A stretch of 64,000 nucleotides of DNA from the NCBI RefSeq assembly GCF_946482605.1, contig NZ_CAMLSE010000013.1, positions 62,001 through 126,000 on the forward strand, given 5' to 3'. The notes under the pieces were generated by a model, which made no database searches, was not told the DNA's origin, and saw only the letters and a list, made by a program, of their open reading frames with translations. Every line of letters starts with the position of its first letter. Within the stretch, counting starts at the first letter, position 1. Of this stretch, positions 32,321 to 41,481 are shown piece by piece. Position numbers and translations under genes: made by a program. This stretch comes from an uncultured Dyadobacter sp. (GTDB taxonomy: Bacteria > Bacteroidota > Bacteroidia > Cytophagales > Spirosomataceae).

Positions 32321-33214
32321 TTTCGGCAGCATCGGAAACAGTCTCTTCACTTCTTCCGCGTTGGGCTGCTTACCGTACTCGGTGATCTCGAAAACTTCTA
32401 CATATTTGATCTTCTCTGCCTTGTCTGCTCCGTACCATTTATCGAGTGATGCTTTGATTTCCGGGGTTACCGAAGAGCGTCTTTCCATTGATTTCAGCAG
32501 CCAGTTTTTGCGCTCGTTGACGTCTTTGGGGACGTTAGCAAGGTTACCGTCCGTCCAGGGGAGCCACTCATAAAATTGGGAAACGTGGGCGTCCAATCCG
32601 TCGACTTTTTTAGCAAGATTTTCGGTGATATCGATGGCAATATCCGGCCGGAACGGGTTCGGTCGTTGGAAACGGTCGCGGAAATAGAGGAAAACAGGAT
32701 TTTTGGTGAGCGGCGGTACGCTGCTGAGAATATTGGGCACGATTACCAGATACGCTGCGTCCTGAACGACGACGCCAGTATTTCTATGATCGGGGTGATA
32801 ATCGTTTGTACGGGGCGCTATGACCACGTCCGCATTCCATTCGCGGATTTTGCGGATCACGGCCAGCCGGTTTTCCAGGGTAGGGAGCAGTTCGCCGTCA
32901 TGGTTGTCGAGAATGTCGTATTGGATTCCCCAGCGTCGTGCAGCTTCCTGTGCTTCTTTATAGCGGCGCACAGCCAATTCTCCGCCGCCTATGTCCTGGT
33001 GGCCTTTATCGCCGTTGGTAAGCGAAACGAATTTTACCTTGTGCCCCATGGATGAGTAAATGGAGGCAATACCGCCGGCACCCAGGTCGCAGTCGTCGGG
33101 GTGGGCTCCGAAGACGATAATGTTGAGTGGTTTCTTCGGGTCGGTAGCTTGCTGGGCCAATGCCGAAGCACCGCAAAATAGCAATGCGGGAAGGAACAGG
33201 AATTTTCTGATCAT
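32318..33214 (-). CDS. Exported PIG-L/LmbE-family deacetylase
   Basis: A 298-residue protein with a signal peptide (residues 1-20, ending SALAQ). NIIVFGAHPDDCDLGAGG carries the AHPDD zinc motif and APRTNDYHPDHRNTG the second histidine HPDH. The family hydrolyses N-acetyl groups from GlcNAc-containing or chitooligosaccharide-type substrates; an exported member in a polymer-degrading lineage may act on glycans outside the cytoplasm. The substrate is not known. Promoter region lies upstream in the 384-base gap shared with pyrG. Confidence 0.85.
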   Translation of the reverse strand: MIRKFLFLPALLFCGASALAQQATDPKKPLNIIVFGAHPDDCDLGAGGIASIYSSMGHKVKFVSLTNGDKGHQDIGGGELAVRRYKEAQEAARRWGIQYDILDNHDGELLPTLENRLAVIRKIREWNADVVIAPRTNDYHPDHRNTGVVVQDAAYLVIVPNILSSVPPLTKNPVFLYFRDRFQRPNPFRPDIAIDITENLAKKVDGLDAHVSQFYEWLPWTDGNLANVPKDVNERKNWLLKSMERRSSVTPEIKASLDKWYGADKAEKIKYVEVFEITEYGKQPNAEEVKRLFPMLPK

Positions 33215-33339
33215 TTTTTGAAATGGTTATAAAGGTTTGGAATAGGTGCAAAATAGAAATTAATATTTTGCGGAAGTCGTTCGGAGCCTTATTTTATACA
33301 TGATCCCATTAAATTGACTAACAGCAAGTGCATCCGGAT

Positions 33340-33378
33340 AGCTTATTGAAAATATAAATTTTTCAATAAGCTTTTTTT
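33340..33378 (+). terminator. Orphan terminator upstream of pyrG
   Basis: Perfect 13-bp stem (33340-33352 with 33360-33372) with a 7-base loop, followed by seven T. It is oriented for plus-strand transcription but no plus-strand gene ends upstream: it lies in the gap between the divergent PIG-L and pyrG genes, upstream of the pyrG promoter box. It may end a small RNA. The rest of 33215-33557 holds no ORF. Confidence 0.75.
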
Positions 33379-33557
33379 AAATGGATTTTTACCCATTTTA
33401 TGAGGTCGATCGGGCCTGTACTTTTGCTGGAAAAGCGCGATTGCAGCGCGTGAGCCAAGAAAAAATTACATTTGATAACCCGTCAGACTTCCAAGCCATT
33501 ACTGTATTCCAGCCAAATATTTAAATGGGGCGCGCTTAGATTCTTCTAATAATCCTG

Positions 33558-33565
33558 TATCTTTG
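33558..33565 (+). promoter_or_regulatory. pyrG promoter -7 box
   Basis: TATCTTTG matches TAnnTTTG exactly, 33 bases before the pyrG start codon. A clear -33 TTG is not seen. Confidence 0.55.
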
Positions 33566-33598
33566 TATCCCGTAATCATAGAAAAACAGCAAAGTCTT

Positions 33599-35263
33599 AT
33601 GGCTTCCAAAGCACGAAAGACCGCTAAGTACATTTTCGTTACGGGCGGTGTTACATCTTCACTTGGCAAGGGAATCATTGCCTCATCACTAGCTAAACTA
33701 CTACAAGCGAGAGGTCTCTCAGTCACGATCCAAAAATTTGACCCTTATCTGAATATCGATCCGGGGACAATGAACCCCTACGAGCACGGTGAATGCTACG
33801 TAACGGACGATGGGGCCGAAACGGACCTCGACCTGGGCCATTACGAGCGTTTTCTGAACGTTCGCACTTCACAGGCAAACAACGTCACTACCGGGCGTAT
33901 CTACCACAACGTTATCACTGCCGAGCGTCGCGGCGATTTTCTTGGAAAAACCGTACAGGTTGTTCCGCACATTACCGACGAGCTGAAAAGAAACATGCTG
34001 TTGCTGGGCCAGTCCGGCGATTACGATATTGTGATTACTGAAATTGGTGGTTGCGTAGGGGATATCGAATCCCTGCCGTTCCTGGAAGCGGTTCGTCAGG
34101 TTAAATTCGAAATGGACCAGCAGGATACCCTGGTGATCCACCTTACATTGATCCCTTACCTGAACTCGGCAGGCGAGCTTAAAACTAAACCGACGCAGCA
34201 CTCGGTAAGAATGTTGCAGGAATCGGGTATTCAGCCGGATATCCTGGTGTGCCGTACAGAGCACCCGCTGCCTTACGATATCCGGAAGAAGATCGCGTTG
34301 TTCTGTAATGTACAGGTGAACTCGGTCATCGAGGCAATGGATGCGGATACGATTTACGCCGTGCCTCTGCTGATGCTGAAAGAGCGCCTCGACCAGCGTG
34401 CATTATATATGCTCGACATTTACAATGATAAGGACGTAGACCTCGATTCGTGGAAGACATTCCTTTCCCGGTTGAAAAATCCCGTCGATTCGGTACGGAT
34501 CGGGCTCGTGGGTAAGTACGTGGAATTACACGACGCTTATAAATCGATCATCGAATCATTCATCCACGCGGGCGCGGCCAACGAATGCAAAGTGAATATC
34601 GAATGGATCCATTCAGAAAGCCTGACTGCCGAGAATGCGGTTGAAAAACTGGAAGACCTGGACGGCGTGCTGGTTGCTCCCGGTTTCGGCGAGCGCGGAA
34701 TCGAAGGCAAGATCGCTGCGATTCAATATGTACGCGAAAACAACATTCCATTCTTCGGGATCTGTCTCGGAATGCAGATGGCTGTGATCGAGTATGCGCG
34801 TAACGTGATCGGCTGGCAGAATGCACATTCGGTTGAAATGGACACAGCCACAGACCATCCCGTGATCCACCTGATGAAAGACCAGAAGGATGTGTCTAAC
34901 AAAGGAGGAACCATGCGTTTGGGGGCTTACCCATGCCGCATCAAGAAGGACACGCTGGCTCACAAGATCTACGGGAAGACCAACATCAGCGAGCGTCACC
35001 GCCACCGGTATGAGTTCAACAATAAATACCTGAAAGAATTTGAGGAAAAGGGACTGGTTGCGGCCGGTATCAATCCCGAGAACAATCTGGTCGAAATGGT
35101 AGAGCTGCCGGGCCATCCGTTCTACGTGGGTGTTCAGTTCCATCCGGAGCTGAAAAGCACCGTCATGAACCCGCATCCGATTTTCGTGAATTTTGTAAGC
35201 GCTGCGCTGAGCTATTCATTGGAAAAAAGAGCGATAGGCGCATTGAATCCGGTCTCCCATTGA
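33599..35263 (+). CDS. pyrG: CTP synthase
   Basis: A 554-residue enzyme from the ATG at 33599 (MASKARKTAKYIFVTGG); a TTG 36 bases upstream overlaps the promoter box and is not used. It makes CTP from UTP, ATP and glutamine. VTGGVTSSLGKGIIASSLAKLL is the P-loop, DPYLNIDPGTMNPYEHGE the UTP/ATP site, and from about residue 290 the glutamine amidotransferase domain contains FFGICLGMQMAV with the catalytic cysteine and VGVQFHPELKS with histidine and glutamate. Length equals the family norm. It lies about 90 bases upstream of yidC and has its own promoter. Confidence 0.97.
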   Translation: MASKARKTAKYIFVTGGVTSSLGKGIIASSLAKLLQARGLSVTIQKFDPYLNIDPGTMNPYEHGECYVTDDGAETDLDLGHYERFLNVRTSQANNVTTGRIYHNVITAERRGDFLGKTVQVVPHITDELKRNMLLLGQSGDYDIVITEIGGCVGDIESLPFLEAVRQVKFEMDQQDTLVIHLTLIPYLNSAGELKTKPTQHSVRMLQESGIQPDILVCRTEHPLPYDIRKKIALFCNVQVNSVIEAMDADTIYAVPLLMLKERLDQRALYMLDIYNDKDVDLDSWKTFLSRLKNPVDSVRIGLVGKYVELHDAYKSIIESFIHAGAANECKVNIEWIHSESLTAENAVEKLEDLDGVLVAPGFGERGIEGKIAAIQYVRENNIPFFGICLGMQMAVIEYARNVIGWQNAHSVEMDTATDHPVIHLMKDQKDVSNKGGTMRLGAYPCRIKKDTLAHKIYGKTNISERHRHRYEFNNKYLKEFEEKGLVAAGINPENNLVEMVELPGHPFYVGVQFHPELKSTVMNPHPIFVNFVSAALSYSLEKRAIGALNPVSH

Positions 35264-35298
35264 TCACAATTTAAGGCCTGTTAAGCGAAAAATCTTGT

Positions 35299-35306
35299 TA
35301 CCTTTG
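35299..35306 (+). promoter_or_regulatory. yidC promoter -7 box
   Basis: TACCTTTG fits TAnnTTTG, 45 bases before the yidC start codon. No -33 element is clear. Confidence 0.5.
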
Positions 35307-35350
35307 CCGCCTTGTAAGCGGTATACTATTTCAACAATTTAAAGTACATA

Positions 35351-37162
35351 ATGGATAAAAATTTTGTAATCGGCTTGGTCTTGATCATGCTGATGCTGAT
35401 AGGCTACCAGATTCTGGTTCCCAAGCCTGTGGAACCGACACCGGTAGCGGAGGTGAAGAGGGAGGCGTCGAAACCCTCATCTGTCACTTCGGACTCAACC
35501 ACCCATTCCTCGCAATCAGTTGATTCCGCATCCGTCGTTCCCGCCAAGGACCTGGTGATTGAAACCAAAGACACCCGTGTCGTTTTCACCAGCAAGGGTG
35601 GGGTAATGAAGGAGGTTTTGTTGAAAAAATATAAAACCTATGATCAGAAACCGTTGTACCTGATCGCAGAAAACCACAACGACTTCAAAATCGATTTCCC
35701 TACTCAATCCGGTTATGTCCGGATTACAGACCAGCCTTTTACTACCGATGCACAGGACCGGACGCTATCGGAAAAGGATTCGGCGGTGATCAGTTACCGC
35801 GCTACGCTGAAAAACAACGAGGTCGTAGAGCAGACTTACGTCGTACACGGCTCCGGTTATGTGATCGACTACGGTATCAAATCCAATGCGTTAGGACAGG
35901 CTGACAAACTGGTACAGTTCGACTGGGACAACGATCTGTTGCAGCTCGAAAATGATATGAAGAAAAACCGGGAGGTCGTTACCGTCAACTACTATACTGA
36001 CGAACTGAAAAGCCTGCCTACCAGCCCGACTTCCAACGAAGAAGAAAAAACGGCTGATCCGGTAAAATGGTTTACCATTAAACACAAGTACTTTCTGGCC
36101 GGTCTGATCGCCAAGCAGCAGCCGCTGACCAACGTAGCGTTGCGCGCCAATGTCAACCCGGACGATTCGGTCATTGTCAAGAACATGAACGTGGCTGCCG
36201 GCATTCCGATGGCGGCCATTCAGAAAGGCGAGGCTAACTACCAGTTCTACCTCGGCCCTAACGAATACCATATCGTGGATAAGGTGAAGGCTGAGAATTT
36301 TGATCAGAACGTATACCTGGGATATGCATTCCTGAAACCGATCAACAAGTTCGTTCTCGTCCCTCTTTTCAACCTGCTCGAGAAGTTTGTAAGTAATTAT
36401 GGTCTGCTGATCATCCTGCTGGTATTGTTTGTAAAAACCCTGCTGACGCCGCTTACCTACAAATCGTACATCAGCATGGCGAAGATGAAGCTGCTTGCCC
36501 CGGAACTGGAACAGATTCGTCAGCAGAATCCGGACGACATGGCCAAACAGCAACAGGACCAGATGAAATTGTACCAGCAGGTAGGTGTGAGCCCATTAAG
36601 CGGTTGTATACCCGTGCTGGCGACGATGCCGATCCTGTTCTCGCTGTTCTTCCTGTTCCCGAACCTCATCGAGCTCAGGCAGCAGTCGTTTCTCTGGGCG
36701 AGCGACCTCTCGACTTATGACTCGTTCATCAAATTGCCTTTTACCGTACCATTGGGCATCGGAAACCACATCAGCCTTTTCACGATCCTGATGACGATTT
36801 CCAGCATTGGTTACGCTTATTATAACAATCAGAACACGCCAACGCAACCAGGTCCTGTCAACATGAAGGCACTGGGCTATGTAATGCCGCTGATGTTTAT
36901 GTTTGTACTGAACTCTTTCCCCGCCGGTCTTACCTTTTACTACTTTGTTTCAAACATTGTGACGATCGCCCAACAGCTTCTGATCAAGCGCTTTGTGAAT
37001 GAGGACAAGATCCGCAATATTCTGGAAGAGAACCGCAAGAAGAATGCGACAGGAGAGAAGAAGCAGACGAAATTCCAGAAGTACCTGGAAAAATCTCTGC
37101 AAGCGGCGGAAGAAGCAAAAAAGAAGCAGGCTGATCTAGAGAAACGCGCGAAGAAGAAATAA
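35351..37162 (+). CDS. yidC: Membrane protein insertase YidC
   Basis: A 603-residue inner-membrane insertase of the Gram-negative type. Residues 5-21 are the N-terminal helix, about 60-340 the large periplasmic beta domain, and FVSNYGLLIILLVLFVKTLLTPLTYKSYISMAKMKLL starts the conserved five-helix core with the hydrophilic groove. QQVGVSPLSGCIPVLATMPILFSLFFLFP and PLMFMFVLNSFPAGLTFYYFVSNIVTIAQQ are further core signatures. The C-terminus is a lysine-rich tail (KKKQADLEKRAKKK) that could contact the ribosome, common in Bacteroidota. It inserts and folds membrane proteins with or without SecYEG. A terminator follows. Confidence 0.96.
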   Translation: MDKNFVIGLVLIMLMLIGYQILVPKPVEPTPVAEVKREASKPSSVTSDSTTHSSQSVDSASVVPAKDLVIETKDTRVVFTSKGGVMKEVLLKKYKTYDQKPLYLIAENHNDFKIDFPTQSGYVRITDQPFTTDAQDRTLSEKDSAVISYRATLKNNEVVEQTYVVHGSGYVIDYGIKSNALGQADKLVQFDWDNDLLQLENDMKKNREVVTVNYYTDELKSLPTSPTSNEEEKTADPVKWFTIKHKYFLAGLIAKQQPLTNVALRANVNPDDSVIVKNMNVAAGIPMAAIQKGEANYQFYLGPNEYHIVDKVKAENFDQNVYLGYAFLKPINKFVLVPLFNLLEKFVSNYGLLIILLVLFVKTLLTPLTYKSYISMAKMKLLAPELEQIRQQNPDDMAKQQQDQMKLYQQVGVSPLSGCIPVLATMPILFSLFFLFPNLIELRQQSFLWASDLSTYDSFIKLPFTVPLGIGNHISLFTILMTISSIGYAYYNNQNTPTQPGPVNMKALGYVMPLMFMFVLNSFPAGLTFYYFVSNIVTIAQQLLIKRFVNEDKIRNILEENRKKNATGEKKQTKFQKYLEKSLQAAEEAKKKQADLEKRAKKK

Positions 37163-37187
37163 AAGGTCTTTTGAATCGTAATATAAA

Positions 37188-37223
37188 GGGCAATGTTCCA
37201 GTTGGGATATTGCCCGTTTTTTT
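37188..37223 (+). terminator. Rho-independent terminator of yidC
   Basis: GGGCAAT (37188-37194) pairs with ATTGCCC (37209-37215), extended by inner TTCCA/TGGGA pairing, then CGTTTTTTT. It lies 25 bases past the yidC stop. Confidence 0.85.
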
Positions 37224-37279
37224 CCATTTTAGGCTGTTTTTTGAAAAGACAGATCCCCAATCTTGACCCCGGAATCCTG

Positions 37280-38989
37280 ATGAGAGTTATCTTTTTTTTG
37301 ATTTTGACAGTTCAGGTCACCTTGTGCCAACCTTCCTTTGGGCAAGGCAATACCCAGGCGGAAAGCAGGTACAGGGCGGCACTGGCAGATTTTAAACAAG
37401 GTAAATATGCGGTGGCCATGGAGAAGTTTTATCCCATGACGAGCGTCAATGTAAAGACAGCTTATTCTACCTACGCACATTATTATTATGCATTGTCGGC
37501 TTACCAGTTGAAGCGGTATCGGGAAAGCAGGCAAATGCTTACGCAATTGCAGAGCCGGTACCCGGGCTGGACGAAAATCAGCGATGTGTATTACCTGCTA
37601 GGCGCTGTGAACATGGCCAGCGGACAGCTCAACGAAGGGCTCGGTAACCTGGCGAAGATCAAAGACTCTTCCCTGAGCAAAGACGCTCAGGCATTGAAGC
37701 AGCATTATCTGGGCGCATTGAAAGACCTCGCAAAATTGAAGGAATTTCAACAGGAATATGCTTCCGATCGTGACATTGCGCTGCTTTTGTACCAGGTGAT
37801 TGAGTCATCACCCTCACCGGTACCTGCGGACGTGCAGCTCGCTAGCCAGCTCGACAAGCAATTTAAATTCAATAAAAAAGAGAAGGTAGCCGACGACGCA
37901 CCGAGGCGGAGCGCTCCCAGATCAGATACCCAATGGACGAAGGGCTACCTGGACGTGGCCGTTTTGCTACCGTTCCGGCTCGATGAGTTCAGCGCTTCCA
38001 AACGCCGGTCCAACCAGTTTGCGTACGATTACTATATGGGCCTCGTCCTGGCCAAGGAGCAGTTGCAGACAGAAGGGATTCAGTTGAACCTCTGGGCGTA
38101 TGATGTCAGTAACGATGCCAGGGCCATGGAGTCCATTGCAGGCAATAAGAATTTTCAGCTTTCCGATATGGTAATCGGCCCGCTTTATGCAGGCACTTTC
38201 GACGTGGCCGCCGACTTTGTAAGCAATAGCAGCGCCATTATGCTGAACCCCCTTTCCACGGACGCATCCTTGCTGAAATCTGCGAAGAATATTTACCTGG
38301 GACATCCGTCGATTACCTATCAAACGCAGCGGGCCGCACAGTGGATGCGCACGCTTTCGCCAGGTTTGTCGGCCGTGGTGTATTACGGAAATACACCGAA
38401 GGACTCTGCAATGGCTTTCTCCTATGCCAATGAATGGAAAGCGAAGGGCGGTAAGGTGACGATCATGGCCAGGATCCAGAACGATCGCGAATGGATGGAA
38501 GGCAGTATTCCTTCTTTTGAAACCAACAAACCCGCACACGTCGCATTGTTCTCGTCAGACGGCGAATCCGGTGGCCACCTGATCGAGGTACTGAACGGCC
38601 GTAAGCTGAACAGTTTGCCATTGCTGGCTACCTCAACAAGCTTCAATAGCCAGCAAGCCCGGCTATCGCGTTACGGCACCCGGCTCTCGCTGATCGATGC
38701 GGACTATGTCGACAGGGAGAAGGAGACGATCAGGCAATTCCAGAAGAGTTATTATAACAAGGCCAGTACCTTTCCGTCGGTTTATTCCTACCAGGGGTAT
38801 GACCAGCTGCTTTTCTTTGGGCGCATGCTATCCAAATACAAGGATAAGCTGCCAGACGGGCTGCAATCGCGGAAATATGGAAGCGAAGAATACCTGCTGT
38901 CGGGATTCGATTATACCAAAAGCAATGAAAACCAAATTACCCCTGTCCTGAAATATGCAGGCTCCAAGTGGACCCCTGTGGACAGGTAA
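37280..38989 (+). CDS. TPR plus type 1 periplasmic-binding protein (LpoA-like layout)
   Basis: A 569-residue exported protein from the ATG at 37280, giving a signal peptide (MRVIFFLILTVQVTLCQPSFGQ); the open frame upstream reads through the yidC terminator. Residues about 25-190 have helical repeats (RYRAALADFKQGKYAVAMEK, HYYYALSAYQLKRYRESRQM, VYYLLGAVNMASGQLNEGLG) typical of TPR units. From about 225 (LDVAVLLPFRLDEFSASKRRSNQFAYDYYMG region) it is a periplasmic-binding protein type 1 fold like branched-chain amino acid receptors. No ABC transporter genes are nearby, so uptake is doubtful. The same two-domain order is found in LpoA, the activator of a peptidoglycan synthase; a comparable envelope role is an inference. 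Confidence 0.75.
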   Translation: MRVIFFLILTVQVTLCQPSFGQGNTQAESRYRAALADFKQGKYAVAMEKFYPMTSVNVKTAYSTYAHYYYALSAYQLKRYRESRQMLTQLQSRYPGWTKISDVYYLLGAVNMASGQLNEGLGNLAKIKDSSLSKDAQALKQHYLGALKDLAKLKEFQQEYASDRDIALLLYQVIESSPSPVPADVQLASQLDKQFKFNKKEKVADDAPRRSAPRSDTQWTKGYLDVAVLLPFRLDEFSASKRRSNQFAYDYYMGLVLAKEQLQTEGIQLNLWAYDVSNDARAMESIAGNKNFQLSDMVIGPLYAGTFDVAADFVSNSSAIMLNPLSTDASLLKSAKNIYLGHPSITYQTQRAAQWMRTLSPGLSAVVYYGNTPKDSAMAFSYANEWKAKGGKVTIMARIQNDREWMEGSIPSFETNKPAHVALFSSDGESGGHLIEVLNGRKLNSLPLLATSTSFNSQQARLSRYGTRLSLIDADYVDREKETIRQFQKSYYNKASTFPSVYSYQGYDQLLFFGRMLSKYKDKLPDGLQSRKYGSEEYLLSGFDYTKSNENQITPVLKYAGSKWTPVDR

Positions 38990-39011
38990 TTACTAATTGT
39001 ACCTAAAAACA

Positions 39012-40304
39012 ATGAATACTTCAACCAGTCAAAACCTTTTCGAGAAAGCACAGCATTATATTCCAGGTGGAGTCAATTCTCCCGTCCGGGCCTTCCGTGC
39101 GGTAGGAGGTTCGCCGTTATTTATCAAATCAGCCAAAGGGCCTTACATTTATGACGAGGACGGCAACGAATATATCGAACTGATCAATTCCTGGGGACCG
39201 ATGATCCTGGGACACGGGCATGAGCTCATTCATAAGGCGGTTTCGGATGCTATCCAGCATTCGTTTTCGTTCGGGGCTCCTACGCGCAGGGAGGTTGAGA
39301 TCGCCGAACTGATCGTATCAATGGTTCCTTCCATCGAAAAGGTTCGTATGGTGAATTCGGGTACGGAGGCTACGATGTCGGCCATACGTGTGGCGCGTGG
39401 TTTCACAGGCCGGGATAAGATCATCAAGTTTGAAGGATGTTACCACGGCCATGGGGACAGTTTCCTGATTGCAGCCGGCAGTGGAGCAGTGACATTCGGA
39501 ACTCCCGACAGCCCGGGCGTAACGAAAGGCGTTGCCAACGATACATTGACCGCCCCGTATAACGACCTGGCGGCAGTTCAGCAACTGGCGGACGCCAACA
39601 AAGGGCAGATAGCCGCATTGATCCTTGAACCGGTGGTCGGTAATATGGGTTGCGTGCTTCCCAAAGAAGGTTTTCTGGAAGGTTTGCGGAGTATTTGCGA
39701 CAAAGAGGGGATTGTGCTTATTTTAGATGAGGTGATGACCGGGTTCCGCCTTTCGAAGGGCGGCGCGCAGGAAAGATTCGGGATTACGCCGGATTTAACG
39801 ACGTTAGGAAAAATAATAGGCGGAGGAATGCCAGTAGGCGCCTACGGAGGCAAGGCGGAGATCATGAACTGGGTTTCACCCGCAGGTCCTGTTTATCAAG
39901 CAGGTACGCTTTCTGGTAACCCCATCGCGATGGCAGCAGGAATGGCCATGCTGACCTACCTGAATGAGCATCCTGAGGTTTATACCCAACTGGAAAGTGC
40001 CGGCAGCAAGCTTGCAAATGGTTTTAATAACTCATTGGACAAACTGGGTTTGAAATACACATTAAACCAGATCGGTTCGATGTATACGCTGTTCTTCACG
40101 CCGAATGCCGTAACCGATTTCCCATCGGCCAAGTCGTCGGATTTGCCGTTGTTTGGCAAGTATTTCCATGCGATGCTGAACCGTGGCATTTACATGGGCC
40201 CCAGCCAGTTTGAAGCCATGTTCCTGTCGACGGCGCTCACCGATGCGCATTTGGATCGCATTATTGCGGCAAATGAGGAGGCGTTGATAGAAATAACAGC
40301 CTAA
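39012..40304 (+). CDS. hemL: Glutamate-1-semialdehyde 2,1-aminomutase
   Basis: A 430-residue PLP enzyme from the ATG at 39012 ([13 protein letters not shown]). It converts glutamate-1-semialdehyde to 5-aminolevulinate, the first dedicated tetrapyrrole precursor in the C5 pathway. [52 protein letters not shown] and [18 protein letters not shown] (PLP lysine) match the family closely, and the length is the usual one. The gene stands apart from other hem genes, 22 bases after the TPR/binding-protein gene, so it could share its transcript. Confidence 0.96.
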   Translation: MNTSTSQNLFEKAQHYIPGGVNSPVRAFRAVGGSPLFIKSAKGPYIYDEDGNEYIELINSWGPMILGHGHELIHKAVSDAIQHSFSFGAPTRREVEIAELIVSMVPSIEKVRMVNSGTEATMSAIRVARGFTGRDKIIKFEGCYHGHGDSFLIAAGSGAVTFGTPDSPGVTKGVANDTLTAPYNDLAAVQQLADANKGQIAALILEPVVGNMGCVLPKEGFLEGLRSICDKEGIVLILDEVMTGFRLSKGGAQERFGITPDLTTLGKIIGGGMPVGAYGGKAEIMNWVSPAGPVYQAGTLSGNPIAMAAGMAMLTYLNEHPEVYTQLESAGSKLANGFNNSLDKLGLKYTLNQIGSMYTLFFTPNAVTDFPSAKSSDLPLFGKYFHAMLNRGIYMGPSQFEAMFLSTALTDAHLDRIIAANEEALIEITA

Positions 40305-40420
40305 TCGCGTAGCGATGTAATATTGGTAGCATTTCAAAAATCCGGTGATGCCGAGCTACCAATGTTACATGCCTAACGGCATTCAGTCGTATTGCCATTT
40401 GCTCATCGCCCAAGTCGAAA

Positions 40421-40460
40421 TTCATTCATCATTCACTCATTCACTCATTCACTCATTCAA
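40421..40460 (+). repeat. CATTCACT octamer array abutting a start codon
   Basis: Three full and one partial copy of CATTCACT run from 40430 to 40459, ending 3 bases before the TTG start of the glycosyltransferase. The same octamer makes the right arm of the array at 32283. Copy number could change the start region of this gene. Confidence 0.75.
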
Positions 40461-40462
40461 AA

Positions 40463-41479
40463 TTGAACTCACGCCGCTACTCCATCATCATCCCCGTCTA
40501 CAACCGCCCCGACGAGTTGGAGGAGCTGCTGGCGTGCCTTGCGCAGCAGACTTACCGCAATTTCGAGGTCGTCATCGTTGAAGACGGCTCTAAAATCAAG
40601 GCGGATACAGTGGTGGCGTCTTTCGCGGACAAACTCGACATTCATTACCATTACAAAGAAAACGGCGGCCAGGGCTTTGCGCGTAACCACGGTTTCGAAC
40701 GCGCGGCTGGTGATTACTTCATTCTGCTGGACTCCGATGCATTGATCGAGCCCAATTACCTCTCCATCGTCGAAGACCGGCTGAATACCGATTACGTCGA
40801 TCTTTACGGTGGTCCGGATACGGATCATCCTTCATTTTCTCCCATTCAGAAGGCGATCAGTTACTCGATGACGTCGGTGTTCACTACCGGCGGAATTCGT
40901 GGTAAAAAGAACAATATGGGCGGCACTTTCCATCCGCGCAGCTTCAACATGGGACTTTCGAGGAAGGTGTGGGAAAGAACAGGCGGCTTCCTGACCAGCC
41001 GGATGGGAGAGGATATATTGTTTAGCATTGCGGCGTTACGGCTCGGTTTTAAATCGGCATTAATTCCGGAAGCATTTATTTACCACAAACGCCGCACGCA
41101 ATTCGGGGCGTTTTTCAGGCAGCTGAAATTCTTTGGTCGCGCGCGCATCAACATCGCCCGCTATTATCCCGATGAGCTGAAACTCGTGCATACTTTCCCG
41201 TTACTGTTTACGCTCGGCGTTTGCAGTATTCCGTTGTGGTACTTCATTTTCGAGCCGTTCTTTTACCTGGGATTGTGGTTCCTCGGCATTTACATTGCAT
41301 TGCTTTTTATTGATGCATTGAAAAAAACGAAGAGCGTCGAGGTCGCATTTCTAAGCATTGGAGCAGCATTTACACAGCTTTTCGGCTACGGGATCGGCTT
41401 CGTGCAAGAAGGCTGGAAGCGGCTTTGGGAAAGCAAATCGCATAGAGAGACGGGCGCGGCGATTGAGTATCCTTCGTGA
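40463..41479 (+). CDS. Family 2 glycosyltransferase with membrane tail
   Basis: A 338-residue enzyme. YSIIIPVYNRPDELEELLACL is the GT-A nucleotide-binding start, FEVVIVEDGSK and YFILLDSDALIEPNYL (DSD in place of DxD) the donor and metal site. Residues about 240-285 are hydrophobic (LLFTLGVCSIPLWYFIFEPF, LGLWFLGIYIALLFIDAL), giving two membrane segments, so it acts at the inner membrane. The start is TTG at 40463; no in-frame ATG or other good start lies upstream, and the repeat array is open in this frame. The transferred sugar is unknown; an envelope polysaccharide or glycolipid is the likely acceptor. Confidence 0.85.
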   Translation: MNSRRYSIIIPVYNRPDELEELLACLAQQTYRNFEVVIVEDGSKIKADTVVASFADKLDIHYHYKENGGQGFARNHGFERAAGDYFILLDSDALIEPNYLSIVEDRLNTDYVDLYGGPDTDHPSFSPIQKAISYSMTSVFTTGGIRGKKNNMGGTFHPRSFNMGLSRKVWERTGGFLTSRMGEDILFSIAALRLGFKSALIPEAFIYHKRRTQFGAFFRQLKFFGRARINIARYYPDELKLVHTFPLLFTLGVCSIPLWYFIFEPFFYLGLWFLGIYIALLFIDALKKTKSVEVAFLSIGAAFTQLFGYGIGFVQEGWKRLWESKSHRETGAAIEYPS

Positions 41480-41481
41480 AA

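Noticed and set aside
37280..38989. ABC transporter substrate-binding protein
   Set aside because: Domain similarity only; there is no permease or ATPase gene nearby and an N-terminal TPR region argues for another role.
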